Source: SAR202 cluster bacterium bin22 (GTDB taxonomy: Bacteria; Chloroflexota; Dehalococcoidia; Lucifugimonadales; UBA3495). Taken from it: DNA of 64,000 nucleotides. Where the stretch lies: contig MPMM01000017.1 of the NCBI GenBank assembly GCA_002238505.1, positions 1 to 64,000 on the forward strand, in the 5' to 3' direction. The number at the start of each line of letters is the position of its first letter. Positions within the stretch are counted from its first letter, which is position 1. A program made the position numbers and the translations under genes. The notes beneath the pieces were generated by a model. That model saw nothing but the letters and a program-made list of their open reading frames with translations. It had not been told where the DNA came from and did no database searches. Below are positions 16,336 through 25,064 of this stretch, one piece after another.

Positions 16336-16719
16336 ATGGACTGCTGGTTCTGTCTCGAACTAATCTCGTCCAGTGACCGGTTCTGCAGCTACTGTGGCTA
16401 TGCCCAGGTGGATGTCATCCTGGCGGTTTGCGAGGTGGTGGCCGAGTCGGTACGGCAGGAGGGAGCCCCGACGGTCCTGACTGCGGACGCTCTCATATCC
16501 GAGTACGTGATGCGGTTCCGCGCCAAGGGCCTGATCGAGGGGTATCCCGCGGAAACCGTCTTGCCCTACAGCGTAGCGGAAGCCATGGGACTCCTGTACG
16601 AGGCCGCCAGGGATGTTCTGAAGGCGGGTTTCGACCCTGTCCTGGTCGCACGCGTCAGCGCCCGCGTGGCCGGCGGCGTTGTCTACGAACGTTTGAAAAC
16701 AATTTCAGGAGGCAACTGA
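16336..16719 (+). CDS. Zinc-ribbon protein, first gene of a pair
   Basis: 127 residues from ATG 16336, placed after GGGAGGAAGC; ATG 16324 would add four residues. The N-terminus holds CWFC and CSYC, a compact four-cysteine zinc ribbon, followed by a helical domain (VLTADALISEYVMRFRAKGL and later helices). No family recognised. It sits behind leader L2 and its stop overlaps the next start (TGATG), so the two are coupled. Confidence 0.6.
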   Translation: MDCWFCLELISSSDRFCSYCGYAQVDVILAVCEVVAESVRQEGAPTVLTADALISEYVMRFRAKGLIEGYPAETVLPYSVAEAMGLLYEAARDVLKAGFDPVLVARVSARVAGGVVYERLKTISGGN

Positions 16720-16943
16720 TGGAACCCAGGTTCAAGAAGCACAAGACCCCCATGGGGCTGTTCGCCCTCTTGATTCTCGCCGGAGCGGTCCCGTTCCTCG
16801 GCGCTGCGGCCGTTGGCCACGCTGTGGTAGGCGGGATGTTAATCGGTGTGGCCGTGATTGCGGTGGCCGTCGTCTGCCGGAAGGACGCCCTGGAGGCAGC
16901 CCGAGTCTTCAACCGGCTCCGCGATAACATGGCGCAGGAGTAA
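16719..16943 (+). CDS. Small membrane protein, second gene of pair
   Basis: 74 residues with two closely spaced membrane segments, GLFALLILAGAVPFLGAAAV and GMLIGVAVIAVAVVC, between charged ends. AGGAGG six bases before the ATG, together with the overlapping upstream stop, fixes the start. Function unknown; the pairing with a soluble zinc-ribbon protein suggests a regulator or anchor pair. Confidence 0.55.
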   Translation: MEPRFKKHKTPMGLFALLILAGAVPFLGAAAVGHAVVGGMLIGVAVIAVAVVCRKDALEAARVFNRLRDNMAQE

Positions 16944-17113
16944 CGCCGTTAACCGTTGCTGCAGCTGACCCTCAGAGAAGGACACGTCCGCGGGCGACGT
17001 GACCTCGACGCGATCATGACCGCTGACATGCCGCTCCGCGGGCCCGTTGGCCAGCGCCATCCAGAAAGCCACAGCCAGGAAAGCCGCATCAGGGACCAAC
17101 GGAAGGAAGAGAA

Positions 17114-17138
17114 GGGCGCCTCTCGTCCAGAGGCGCCC
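17114..17138. terminator. Hairpin between convergent genes
   Basis: Perfect 10-bp stem GGGCGCCTCT around a five-base loop, followed by AGTTTA. It probably ends the plus-strand pair at 16336-16943. Confidence 0.6.
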
Positions 17139-17177
17139 AGTTTACCTGGCCACGGTGGGGACAAATAAATGCAACGG

Positions 17178-17444
17178 TCACCAGGGCTGCCGCAACTCTC
17201 CGCCGTGAGTAACCTCCGGAGCAGCGCCCACCAGGCCTGTCGGCATTTCCATCCTGACTGCCTTCACCGCCACCGGGCCCTCCGGGGAGTAGACTGATAT
17301 CGACTGGACTGCCCGAGACTCCGGCCCTTGAACACCTTCCGTACCCTGCACGTCGGTTGAGGCCGTCTGGACCAGCCAGGCTCCCCAGCTGAAGACCAGG
17401 AGAAGGAGAGCAACGAAACCCAGCTTGCGGGAGACATTTCTCAT
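17178..17444 (-). CDS. Small secreted or membrane-anchored protein
   Basis: 88 residues from ATG 17444 (an upstream ATG at 17516 is possible). A short basic start (MRNVSRK) and a hydrophobic segment GFVALLLLVFSWGAWLV form a signal anchor; the rest is a soluble, low-complexity tail. No ribosome site is convincing before either ATG. Family unknown. Confidence 0.4.
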   Translation of the reverse strand: MRNVSRKLGFVALLLLVFSWGAWLVQTASTDVQGTEGVQGPESRAVQSISVYSPEGPVAVKAVRMEMPTGLVGAAPEVTHGGELRQPW

Positions 17445-17572
17445 AGCAGTCGGGATTATGGCCGCGGCAACCGGCGCTGTCCATACCTGGCAACGCAACG
17501 CGGACGTCCCTTTCAAAGGCTTCCACTGACACGCGCCTCTTGCCAGTCTGGACGACCCATCATCAAACTGGA

Positions 17573-18205
17573 ATGATGGGTAATGATGGACAGCCGGCTG
17601 ACCTGGCCTTTTACCACCTGGGCCGCATTATCGCCGTCCTGGAGCTGGGCGCCCGGGCCCACGGCGAGATCCGGTGGGTCCACCGGTACTACCTGGCAGG
17701 GTTCATGCCCCAGGCAGGCCTGCGGGAGCCCCTGCAGAGGCATGGCCAGTCGGTGCTCCCGCGGCTGGAAAGGAAGGGAACCGCCGAAACCTACAGGACC
17801 ACCCTGGACGAGCTGGCGGCAGCGCTGCAGGCGACCGGAGGCCAGCCACCGGCCTACGCCAGTTTCGACAGCTGGGCCGCGCAGGTCCTGCGGGACAACC
17901 ACCAGGAGGCGCGGGTACCGCCGAGCCCGGGGCCGGAGGACGCCGTCCTGTACGCCGAGGGTTACCTGGAACAGCGCAGCGCCCTGCAGCCAGGCCGGCC
18001 CAGCCCCGCCGGTGAGAGACTGACCAGGGACTACCTGTGGCACTACCACCTGGGCCGGACGATGCCGTGGAACGGCGCCGGCAATGACCCACGACTGCCA
18101 CCCGGGTTCCAGCAGGGACTCAAGGACAAATGGGCAATCACCCCCGACAAAACCAATGAGAGGAAAAGCAACCATGCCCTACGTCAAACGCCACCGCGCC
18201 GGTGA
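17573..18205 (+). CDS. Hypothetical helical protein with repeated YHLGR motif
   Basis: About 210 residues. YHLGR occurs twice, at about 14-18 and 158-162, each in a helix, suggesting a duplicated helical unit. The first half (LGRIIAVLELGARAH and VHRYY) has a faint likeness to the helical C-terminal part of Cas8c/Csd1, not enough for assignment. The start is uncertain because ribosome sites are weak. The gene overlaps the following nucleotidyltransferase by 32 bases, so the two are probably one functional unit. Confidence 0.5.
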   Translation: MMGNDGQPADLAFYHLGRIIAVLELGARAHGEIRWVHRYYLAGFMPQAGLREPLQRHGQSVLPRLERKGTAETYRTTLDELAAALQATGGQPPAYASFDSWAAQVLRDNHQEARVPPSPGPEDAVLYAEGYLEQRSALQPGRPSPAGERLTRDYLWHYHLGRTMPWNGAGNDPRLPPGFQQGLKDKWAITPDKTNERKSNHALRQTPPRR

Positions 18206-19115
18206 GGAGATGCCCGAGGTCGTCCACCTGGACCCGGACCCCAGGGCCGTTCCCCTCTGCCAGGACCTGGTGAAGCACCCTTCCGTCCAGGCGGCCATCC
18301 TCGGAGGTTCCCGCCACACCGGCGGCTGGGACGAACAGTCGGACCTGGACATCATTGTCATCCTGGAAGAGGCTGACGATCAGGAAGAGACGCGGAAGGC
18401 AGCCGGCGCCGCGCTGGCCGGAGTGAAGGAGCGTTACTACCCGGGCTACAGTGACCATCAGAACCCTGACCGCGAAGTCAGACACGGTCAATGGATGGTG
18501 ACGATGGAATACTTCCTGGCCCACCGGCGGACGGTCAACCACCCCATGGCCCAGGCGGCCAGGCAGGGTCGCATCTTCACCAGGGAAGCGGGCGCCGAGT
18601 CAAAATACGAGCACGACGGCGACACCTCCAACGAGTGGGATCTGGTCACCGTCAACAAGCTGAGAAGGGCGGCCGGTGAGCACCGGCAGATACCGACGGT
18701 GAAGAGGTTCTTCGACGGGGCGCCGTTGTCGGGCATCGAGGTGCGAACCAGCCAGGGAAGAACGGCCTACTGGCTGCTGTGGCACTCCGGGTCGGCCATT
18801 CTCTCCATGTTGGGAATAACCTACCCCAACCGGTCTCTGGTGGGGATGGCCGAAAGCCTGAAAAATAACGACCCTGGATGGAGCCACCGGTTCCTGAGCG
18901 ACCTGGACTGCCTGGACCAGTACAACTACTGTGCCTGCGAGGTGGTGGTTGCCAACCCCATCCCCGACCTGCAGGCAATGTGGGAGGCCCTGGAGCGGGA
19001 CCGGGAGGCCCTGTGGGCCCGCATTGAGGAGCTATGCGGCCGCGGGCTGGAATCATTCCTGCGGGAGGAACGGGAAGAGGCGCAACGGCGCCGGGAGGAA
19101 AGAGCCGGAGAATGA
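18174..19115 (+). CDS. Nucleotidyltransferase domain protein
   Basis: 313 residues from ATG 18174, which follows AGAGGAAA. Near residues 44-62 lies the polymerase-beta-type nucleotidyltransferase signature, GGSRHTGGWDEQSDLDIIVI, with the paired aspartates of the metal site. A third acidic residue may lie in the later VTMEYF strand. The C-terminal half is helical with a charged tail (REEREEAQRRREERAG). Size and plan resemble kanamycin-nucleotidyltransferase-like or MNT-type enzymes. Its tight overlap with the upstream helical gene recalls MNT-HEPN pairs, but no HEPN motif is visible there. Confidence 0.7.
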   Translation: MPYVKRHRAGEEMPEVVHLDPDPRAVPLCQDLVKHPSVQAAILGGSRHTGGWDEQSDLDIIVILEEADDQEETRKAAGAALAGVKERYYPGYSDHQNPDREVRHGQWMVTMEYFLAHRRTVNHPMAQAARQGRIFTREAGAESKYEHDGDTSNEWDLVTVNKLRRAAGEHRQIPTVKRFFDGAPLSGIEVRTSQGRTAYWLLWHSGSAILSMLGITYPNRSLVGMAESLKNNDPGWSHRFLSDLDCLDQYNYCACEVVVANPIPDLQAMWEALERDREALWARIEELCGRGLESFLREEREEAQRRREERAGE

Positions 19116-19134
19116 CACCCGTGGAGGCATATCC

Positions 19135-19266
19135 ATGACCACGTCCCAGGTAACCATTGAGTTGGGAGATCCCCGGGAGCAGCGATTCGAGGAACTGGAG
19201 GTCCCCGCGGGTATTCGCGGGTCGGGGAGCGTAGGAGACATGTTGCGGACCGGAAGGCTCCTGTGA
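19135..19266 (+). CDS. Short ORF, possible truncated retropepsin-like N-terminus
   Basis: 43 residues, with GGAGG seven bases before the ATG. The start, TTSQVTIELGDPREQRFEEL, resembles the first strands of small clan AA aspartic proteases of this group, but the D-T-G motif never appears and the chain ends after 43 residues in the hairpin at 19255-19279. It may be a decayed gene or a real micro-protein at the end of the nucleotidyltransferase operon. Confidence 0.35.
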   Translation: MTTSQVTIELGDPREQRFEELEVPAGIRGSGSVGDMLRTGRLL

Positions 19267-19279
19267 CGAACAGGAGCCT
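19255..19279 (+). terminator. Hairpin ending the nucleotidyltransferase operon
   Basis: Perfect 10-bp stem AGGCTCCTGT with a five-base loop overlaps the stop of the 43-codon ORF. Confidence 0.65.
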
Positions 19280-20049
19280 CCACCAGGTTGAGAGCACCCG
19301 CCGGAGGAACCACCACGCCAGGCATTGAGACGGCGGGACCAGGACTGGAGCAATGCAAAGGGAGCTGAGCGAAACCCCAGCGAGCGACACGGTGAGCGAC
19401 TGCCGGTGACTGATGGAAGGTGGGGGTCGGGCGTATCCCCGATCTCGGCCACAGAAAAACCGTCAGGGCAGTTTTCAGGCCAGCCTGCGCCCAGGCACGT
19501 CGGTGCCAGGGTCTGCGCAGCGCCGAAGATTCATGCAGGGAAAAATAATGTCGGAGGAACCTGGAGGCCCACAATGACTAAGGGCCAAGGCCGAGGCTCT
19601 GGCTCAATCACCGATGGCAACAGACTAACCTTTGGGTGACATATTCGCTTCTCAAAAAGGGGACCTAATCGCTGGACAACAACAACTCAACACAAGCCTC
19701 TGGGCGTTCTCCCGGGTAGAACAGCCCGCTCCCCTCATGTCGTAAATCTCTTTCACTCTTCCCACCTTTAACAATCTCTCTGTAGCACCTCCACGGAGTC
19801 TCCGCAGATGATGCCCTTCTTCTCAGGTGGGTCAATTAAATCCTGGCGATTTCGCTCATTCTTGCACTGGCGCTAACAGAGGCAACCATGGTGCACGGCA
19901 GGAGCGCTTGCCGTGGATATATAATCTGAAGGAAATGCCTGAACTGCGCCGATTCCGGCAGAGATGAGGAGGAGCGATATGGCGGCTGGCATCCTGAGGC
20001 CGCATATAGTGCGGGTCATGCCGAACACAGGGAACGGCCCCTGAGCACC
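19280..20049. other. Non-coding stretch with IS scar and HNH promoter
   Basis: No convincing gene from 19280 to 20049. It holds the ISNCY remnant at 19578-19690 and a TATAAT box at 19920-19925. After the box come two very short ORFs (from 19935 and just after 19960) that run up to the HNH start. Confidence 0.5.
19578..19690 (+). mobile_element. ISNCY 3'-end remnant
   Basis: About 110 bp match the end of the ISNCY transposase gene and right terminus at 57.4 kb: GGCCAAGGCCGAGGC, CAGACTAACC, then GTGACATATTCGCTTCTCAA and TCGCTGGACAACAACA. The coding part is degraded. It is an old deletion scar. Confidence 0.75.
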
Positions 20050-20667
20050 GTGGAGATCTACGAGGCGGTGGCCAGCACCGGTGTGGCTGGATTTGACCCC
20101 CGGGCCAAGCGGGACCGGAACCTGGTCAACCGGGAACTCTCGGACCTGGCGGGCATGAGCCCCGAGTCCCACTCCAAGCCCGCCCCGCGGCTGCTGGCCC
20201 GGGTGGGCCGGGGCCGGTACATCTTCAGCGAGCCGGAGCGGCCCATGGACCTGGCGCTGGTGCGGGAGTACCTGGAGCCGGAGGAGGTCTACGAGAAGCG
20301 GCCGCCGCGGGGGCGGCGGTCCGGAGAAAGACGGGAGCGGGCGCCCGAGCCGGTGCGCCGGCAGTTGTTTGCGGTGCAGCGGGGGACCTGCCCCGGTTGC
20401 GGTATCTACCAGCCCCACTACCTGCGCTTTGAGGTGGACTACATCGTGGCGCTGGCCGACGACGGGAGGACCGAGGAGCGGAACCTGCAGCTGCTATGCG
20501 GCTATTGCAACCGCGTTAAGGGGACTAAAGGCAGGGACGGATACCGGCTGAAAATGGCGGAACTGCGGGCGGACAACCTGGGCACCGGCGTGATGGTGGA
20601 CGAGGGTCTGGCGGTGCTGACGGGCAAGCGGTTGGCCAGGTACCACCGCGGGGAGTTTCAGGCGTAA
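20050..20667 (+). CDS. HNH-fold protein with substituted catalytic histidine
   Basis: 205 residues from a GTG. Zinc cysteines C114/C117 (CPGC) and C150/C153 (CGYC) frame a beta-beta-alpha metal core ending NLQLLCGYCNRVKG, as in HNH endonucleases. The expected Asp-His pair is Asp130-Tyr131 (FEVDYIVAL), so the general base is missing and cleavage activity is doubtful. The N-terminal 85 residues form a separate domain (VEIYEAVAS, RNLVNRELSDLAG). A TATAAT box at 19920 and short upstream ORFs suggest a leader; the true N-terminus could be longer if a frameshift is present. Confidence 0.7.
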   Translation: MEIYEAVASTGVAGFDPRAKRDRNLVNRELSDLAGMSPESHSKPAPRLLARVGRGRYIFSEPERPMDLALVREYLEPEEVYEKRPPRGRRSGERRERAPEPVRRQLFAVQRGTCPGCGIYQPHYLRFEVDYIVALADDGRTEERNLQLLCGYCNRVKGTKGRDGYRLKMAELRADNLGTGVMVDEGLAVLTGKRLARYHRGEFQA

Positions 20668-20843
20668 GCAGCCGAGCGCGGTGGCCCGCACCGTGGTTAG
20701 GTGTTACGGAACAAGCCCCCCATGCCCCGTATGGTACAGTGCAGCAACGGGCCCAGCGGCGCAGTCGGGCCATAGTTCGGATCCCCCAACCCCGCCGGAT
20801 AAGCGGTGGGCAGCGATTACAATCAACCCAGGAGGACGGACAT

Positions 20844-21008
20844 ATGACCAGCGCAGCCAGCGACCAGATCTACTGCTTCAAGTGCCGCGAGAAGACGGAC
20901 ACCCTGGAGACCCAGGAGGTGGTGCTGAAGAACGGACGTCCCGCGGTCACCGGCCCCTGCGCCGTCTGCGGGACCAAGAAGTTCCGCATGGGCGCGGCCA
21001 GGAAGTGA
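20844..21008 (+). CDS. DUF5679 zinc-ribbon protein
   Basis: 54 residues starting MTSAASDQIYCFKCREKTDT, with AGGAGG eight bases before the ATG. Two pairs, CFKC and CAVC, form a zinc ribbon, and KNGRPAVTGPCAVCG plus TKKFRMG match DUF5679, a small basic family common in Chloroflexota and Actinobacteria. A nucleic-acid role is likely but untested. This gene is among the better taxonomic hints in the window. Confidence 0.85.
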   Translation: MTSAASDQIYCFKCREKTDTLETQEVVLKNGRPAVTGPCAVCGTKKFRMGAARK

Positions 21009-21332
21009 TCGTCGATAACGAGAGAGTTTACGGTGCTGCTGTGGTCTGTAATCGGGGGTAAGCCGCTGTCTGCCAGTACCAACCAGGTTGGTCTGGATTT
21101 ATCGTCCGACCAGGTTGCTGTCGGGAGGTTCGCGAAATTCCTTGAATCGCAGCAACCGCTGTTTCTGAACGGTACACAAAAGAGGGCTCCTTTACATGCA
21201 TAAGACGCAGATGGTGGGTTGACTCACGGGTATAAAATCCAGGACACAGGGATGAACCAACACCTTCAGTTAACTGGGGCCGATTCCGGCAGGGGGAGGA
21301 ATCGTACGTTTTAGTTTCAGACAGGAGGCGGT
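21009..21332. other. Intergenic, nothing recognised
   Basis: No gene or clear regulatory signal, apart from AGGAGG before the next start. Confidence 0.4.
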
Positions 21333-22154
21333 ATGGATCCTGCCCAAGCCGTCAGGCAAGCCCAGAGAGCCTGGGCGCAGGCCCAGGGGATATCCTTTAA
21401 CCCGGCCGGATATGTCCATGACCTGGAGTCCAACCTCCGAAAACCCCTGTCGGTCCACGCTCGGAACGGCTTCAGGGCCGGCTCCGGCTCGGAACTGGCG
21501 TCCCACATGCGGGCGCTGCATTCCTCCTCGGCCCTGGTGGCCAACTTCTTCGACCACTGGACCGAACGGGACAAGGCGCCTCTCCTCTCCGCCCTGGGGA
21601 TTGATGGTGATGATCCTGCGGTTCAGCTGGACTTCGAAGCCAAGTTTCCCACCGGCCTTGCCGGAACGCCTCCCCACCTTGACCTGGCCATCCGGCTGAG
21701 ATCCGGAGCAGTGGTGGCGGTGGAGAGCAAGTTCACCGAGCACCTGACCCGTTCGACCAGGGGAAAGGCCGACCTCTCGTCCTCATATTTCCCGCCGTCA
21801 GGCGATCTCTGGACGGACGTGGGCTTGTCCAGATGCCAGGGGCTGGCGGAGATTCTGCGGGATGGCAGCTGGCGACCGCAGTTCCTGGACCCTGGACAGC
21901 TGCTCAAGCACGTGCTGGGATTGGCGAAGCAGGGCAACCGCTTCACCCTCTGTTATCTCTACTTCGACTGTGCCGGGGAAAGGTCAGATGCCCACAGGGA
22001 GGAGATCCGGAGTTTCGCCGCCCAGGTGGGAGACGAGATACAGTTAAGGGCCCTGACGTATCAGGAGGTATTTTCGGCCCTCAGTGCCGCGGCGGGTGCT
22101 GAGAGTGAGGATTACCTGAGGTACCTGGGCAACCGGTACTTTAGCGGCTTATAG
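21333..22154 (+). CDS. PGN_0703-type putative restriction endonuclease
   Basis: 273 residues with AGGAGG five bases before the ATG. The core has Asp117 (PPHLDLAIRL) and Glu131-Ser-Lys133 (VAVESKFTEHL), the D...E-x-K active site of a PD-(D/E)XK nuclease, preceded by ASHMRALHSSSALVANFF and FEAKFPTGL as in the PGN_0703 family. The C-terminal half has CYLYFDCAGERSDAHREE. All catalytic positions look intact. No methylase or specificity gene lies nearby, so it may act as a solitary nuclease or toxin-like defence enzyme. Confidence 0.75.
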   Translation: MDPAQAVRQAQRAWAQAQGISFNPAGYVHDLESNLRKPLSVHARNGFRAGSGSELASHMRALHSSSALVANFFDHWTERDKAPLLSALGIDGDDPAVQLDFEAKFPTGLAGTPPHLDLAIRLRSGAVVAVESKFTEHLTRSTRGKADLSSSYFPPSGDLWTDVGLSRCQGLAEILRDGSWRPQFLDPGQLLKHVLGLAKQGNRFTLCYLYFDCAGERSDAHREEIRSFAAQVGDEIQLRALTYQEVFSALSAAAGAESEDYLRYLGNRYFSGL

Positions 22155-22354
22155 CGTGTCTGGTTTCCAGCTTCGCACCATGGGGCATCTGCGCCAGAAG
22201 GGCGGATCTCTTCTGTCGCCTTGCTACGTTCGTGACGTTGACCCAACACCCTCGGGGCGGTCTTGGCCACCCCGTGAACCCCCGTGCCAATGCCGAAGGC
22301 GTTTAGTAACGCTGATACCAGGGCCCTCGTGACCGCCTCCAGCATGTACTACAA
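22155..22354. other. Intergenic, nothing recognised
   Basis: About 200 bases without a gene or clear hairpin. Confidence 0.35.
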
Positions 22355-23293
22355 TTGTGGTTGGAGGAAGAGCCGATACTTGGAATGCATGCGATAAGTG
22401 GAAAACTGAACGGCCATCTCCTTCCCATAGTCCCTGTCGGTGTCAGAACAGAGGACAACACTGTGCAGGATATCGACTTGTTGCTCGACACGGGCTTCAA
22501 CGGGGACATCTGTCTGCAGGCGGCGCTCCTGGACCATTATTGCCTGGCAACTCAACCTGATCGCAAGTTGTTTACTCTTCAAGCGGCATTGACGACTTAC
22601 AGTAGTCTGTCCCCTGACGCTCCATACAAATCTGAAGTGCTATGGAAGGGATATCCTCGGCAAGCCTCGGTGAGGCTTATGCAGGGCGGGTCATTTTGTG
22701 GGATGCTGGGTACCGACCTGCTCTTATACCACCGTGTGACCATAGACGTTGTTGAAGGTGGGATGGTCAGCGTCGAAGAAAGCTATGGAACATTCGCACG
22801 CCGGAGAAGCCGCTGGAGTCTGCGTGGAAGAAAGCGCCCAGGGCCTTCCATGGAGAATTTTGGGGAGTACCAGAAGTGGTTGGATTTAAAGGTGCCTTGG
22901 ATTAATCTGCCGGTCCAAGGCCGTGATGGGAGTTGGCATACCGCCTGGGTAAATGTCGACACCGGAAACAATGGCTACCTGACCCTGCCAGCCAGCTGGA
23001 CTACCATCCTCGGAATTACAGCAACGGCGGAATCTACGGAGGAAACGTCGAATGGCATAGAATCCGTTGGTCTCGGGACGGCAAATATCAAATGGGAGGG
23101 GAAGGAAAGAACCGTAGGATGCCGGCTTAAAGAGGGTACACCGCCTCTCATAGGCATGAAGCTCCTCGAGGGAAGTAGAATCACCATGGACTTCTCTGAC
23201 CCCAGACCAGAGGTGGAGATCGGGGGCATACCCAGATCAGCGCGTATCAAGAAGGGCCACTTCGATTCCGTCGCAGGCTTATTTCGCCTTTGA
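22355..23293 (+). CDS. Two-lobed retropepsin-like aspartic protease
   Basis: 312 residues from TTG 22355; ATG 22385 is an alternative. Two Asp-Thr-Gly sites occur: D45TG in LLLDTGFNGD and D202TG in VNVDTGNNGY. Each is followed by the hydrophobic-hydrophobic-Gly strand of clan AA proteases (GMLGTDLL near 116-123, PLIGMKLL near 270). Retropepsins are normally single-lobe homodimers; here two diverged lobes are fused through a basic linker (residues 145-165), as in pepsin. There is no signal peptide. Neighbours give no substrate. Both aspartates are intact, so activity is plausible. Confidence 0.7.
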   Translation: MWLEEEPILGMHAISGKLNGHLLPIVPVGVRTEDNTVQDIDLLLDTGFNGDICLQAALLDHYCLATQPDRKLFTLQAALTTYSSLSPDAPYKSEVLWKGYPRQASVRLMQGGSFCGMLGTDLLLYHRVTIDVVEGGMVSVEESYGTFARRRSRWSLRGRKRPGPSMENFGEYQKWLDLKVPWINLPVQGRDGSWHTAWVNVDTGNNGYLTLPASWTTILGITATAESTEETSNGIESVGLGTANIKWEGKERTVGCRLKEGTPPLIGMKLLEGSRITMDFSDPRPEVEIGGIPRSARIKKGHFDSVAGLFRL

Positions 23294-23619
23294 TCCAAGC
23301 TGGAAGAAAGTGCAGCCCAATGCAATAAGTTAACCGAAGCGGGCGTTACCTGGACCCCAACCCCGCCCAGGCCATGTTGAACTTCGCTCTCTCCCGGAGC
23401 AACTGGGCTCGGAGATACTCGATCAACGTCACGAAAAAGCCACCGTTGGCGCCGGATGCCCGCCTTATCCGGGGTGACAAAAGGCCGTTGCGGCCGCTGG
23501 CCAGCATGCACGATAATAGTCGCTACCCTTCAGCTTGAGGGGCGGAAAATTGTACGCACCACCAGTCGGTGGCAGAGACACCTGAGACGAGGAATAAGTG
23601 TGACAGGTGAGGTAGACCC
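23294..23619. other. Intergenic, nothing recognised
   Basis: No supported gene or hairpin before the coiled-coil gene at 23620. Confidence 0.35.
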
Positions 23620-24042
23620 ATGAAACAAGACGAAGACCACCGAGACAGAGGGGCAGGCAACAGTCGTTTAGGAAGAAGGTTCTTCCAAAACGTTAGGGAC
23701 AAGGTCGACTCTGTAAATCAAGAGCTACAATCGAACGAGACGCTTTCTCAGGCAAGGGAAACGGTTCGCCAGGGCCTCGACAATGCTGCTGAGGTCGCTT
23801 CTGAAAAGGCTCCTGGGTTGGTCGAAGAGGTCCAGCGCACTGGCGATGTACTCACCGGTGCGGACCTGCGGAAGTTTGATGACTTCACTGAAGCCGTCAC
23901 CCGCGTCTGCGTTGGTCTCCATCGGGAAAACGTCGAATTGAGAAGCCAGCTTGAGCGATTGGAGCAACAGTTGGAAGAGTCGATCTTGGCACAGAAGGAC
24001 CTGGCAGCACGACTGGAGGCCCTGGAGGAAGGCAAGGATTGA
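23620..24042 (+). CDS. Coiled-coil protein, partner of nuclease-like membrane gene
   Basis: 140 residues, almost entirely helical. The last 40 are a clear coiled coil (VELRSQLERLEQQLEESILA). The N-terminal part has amphipathic repeats such as ARETVRQGLDNAAEVASEKA, resembling apolipoprotein- or YtxH-like helices. GTGAGG lies about nine bases before the ATG. The next gene starts within 40 bases, and an earlier frame of it overlaps this stop, so the two form an operon. Confidence 0.6.
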   Translation: MKQDEDHRDRGAGNSRLGRRFFQNVRDKVDSVNQELQSNETLSQARETVRQGLDNAAEVASEKAPGLVEEVQRTGDVLTGADLRKFDDFTEAVTRVCVGLHRENVELRSQLERLEQQLEESILAQKDLAARLEALEEGKD

Positions 24043-24080
24043 TCCAGGGACAGTCGTTTGCCGAAGGGAGGTCCGCATAC

Positions 24081-25064
24081 GTGGGATATGAAGAATTAAC
24101 CGACCTTGCTGAATACTACCCGGCCGCAGCCAGGGAAGATTTGATGGCTCTGTCCACTGGCTACCAACGTCGCAACGAGGGAGAGGTCCTTGAATTGGCG
24201 GCACTGGCCGCCGATCTGTCCGTCCCACACTTGCTAGACCTGTTCAGGGAATCAGACCCGGACCGGCAGGTGATTGAAGCCTTGGAAAGACACTACCGAC
24301 AACCGCTGTCAGAGAGTTTGCAAAGACTGGAAGAGTTGGACGACTCTCAGATGGAGGGTCTGGTTGATGCCGTTAAGGGCATATACTTTGAAGTGTTGGT
24401 TAGGGACCGGCTGAATGACGGCGAACGAGTGGGCGAACTTTGGCTGCAACAGGGACAGAGGGCTGAGCTGGCCAGAGATCCCGGTGAAGACGGATGGGAC
24501 CTGGAAATATTCGACGTACGCGGAGAAACGGTGGAGGAGCTTCAGCTCAAGGCCGTCAAGGACATGGGGGAGATCAGTAAGGCTCTCAGGGCTCACGACT
24601 TTAAAGTAGTAGCTCCGGATCACATCGACAGCACTTCCGAGAAAATCATAGGGACTGACATATCCCTGGAACAAATAACAGAGGACACCAACGAGCAACT
24701 CTCCGAGTTTTCAGAGGGTACCATCAAGAATGCCGTGGATGGCGCCGCTGAAACCGTCGAGCCGGCGTGGGACATTATCCCCCTGGGCTCCGCCCTGGTC
24801 ATTGGCGTGACCGAGGGGCGCCGATACCTCATGGGGAGGGCAACTCTGCAGGAATCGATGACGGGAGTGGGCCGAAGATCGGCCCGGTCCCTCACGTATC
24901 ATACGGTCGGGGCTGCGCTGAGTGCCACCGGCCTGGGCATTGTGTCCATTCCCATCGTAATGGGTGCGCGGGTCGCCGAATCGCGAATCACCGGTGCAGT
25001 TGATTTGGCTGACAATTTGGTAGCCCGTACAGATGATTTGACCGTTCTGGAGTTTGCTCCCTAG
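24081..25064 (+). CDS. Nuclease-like domain with glycine-rich membrane C-terminus
   Basis: 327 residues from GTG 24081, chosen because AGGGAGG lies nine bases upstream; a TTG at 24039 overlaps the previous stop. The N-terminal half is helical (LSVPHLLDLFRESD). The centre reads ARDPGEDGWDLEIFD then ETVEELQLKAVKD, which has the D...(E)-x-Q-x-K order of restriction-like nucleases. The C-terminus has two glycine-rich hydrophobic segments, DIIPLGSALVIGV and TVGAALSATGLGIVSIPIVM, that could insert in a membrane. An effector combining a nuclease-like and a membrane part is an inference. Confidence 0.55.
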   Translation: MGYEELTDLAEYYPAAAREDLMALSTGYQRRNEGEVLELAALAADLSVPHLLDLFRESDPDRQVIEALERHYRQPLSESLQRLEELDDSQMEGLVDAVKGIYFEVLVRDRLNDGERVGELWLQQGQRAELARDPGEDGWDLEIFDVRGETVEELQLKAVKDMGEISKALRAHDFKVVAPDHIDSTSEKIIGTDISLEQITEDTNEQLSEFSEGTIKNAVDGAAETVEPAWDIIPLGSALVIGVTEGRRYLMGRATLQESMTGVGRRSARSLTYHTVGAALSATGLGIVSIPIVMGARVAESRITGAVDLADNLVARTDDLTVLEFAP

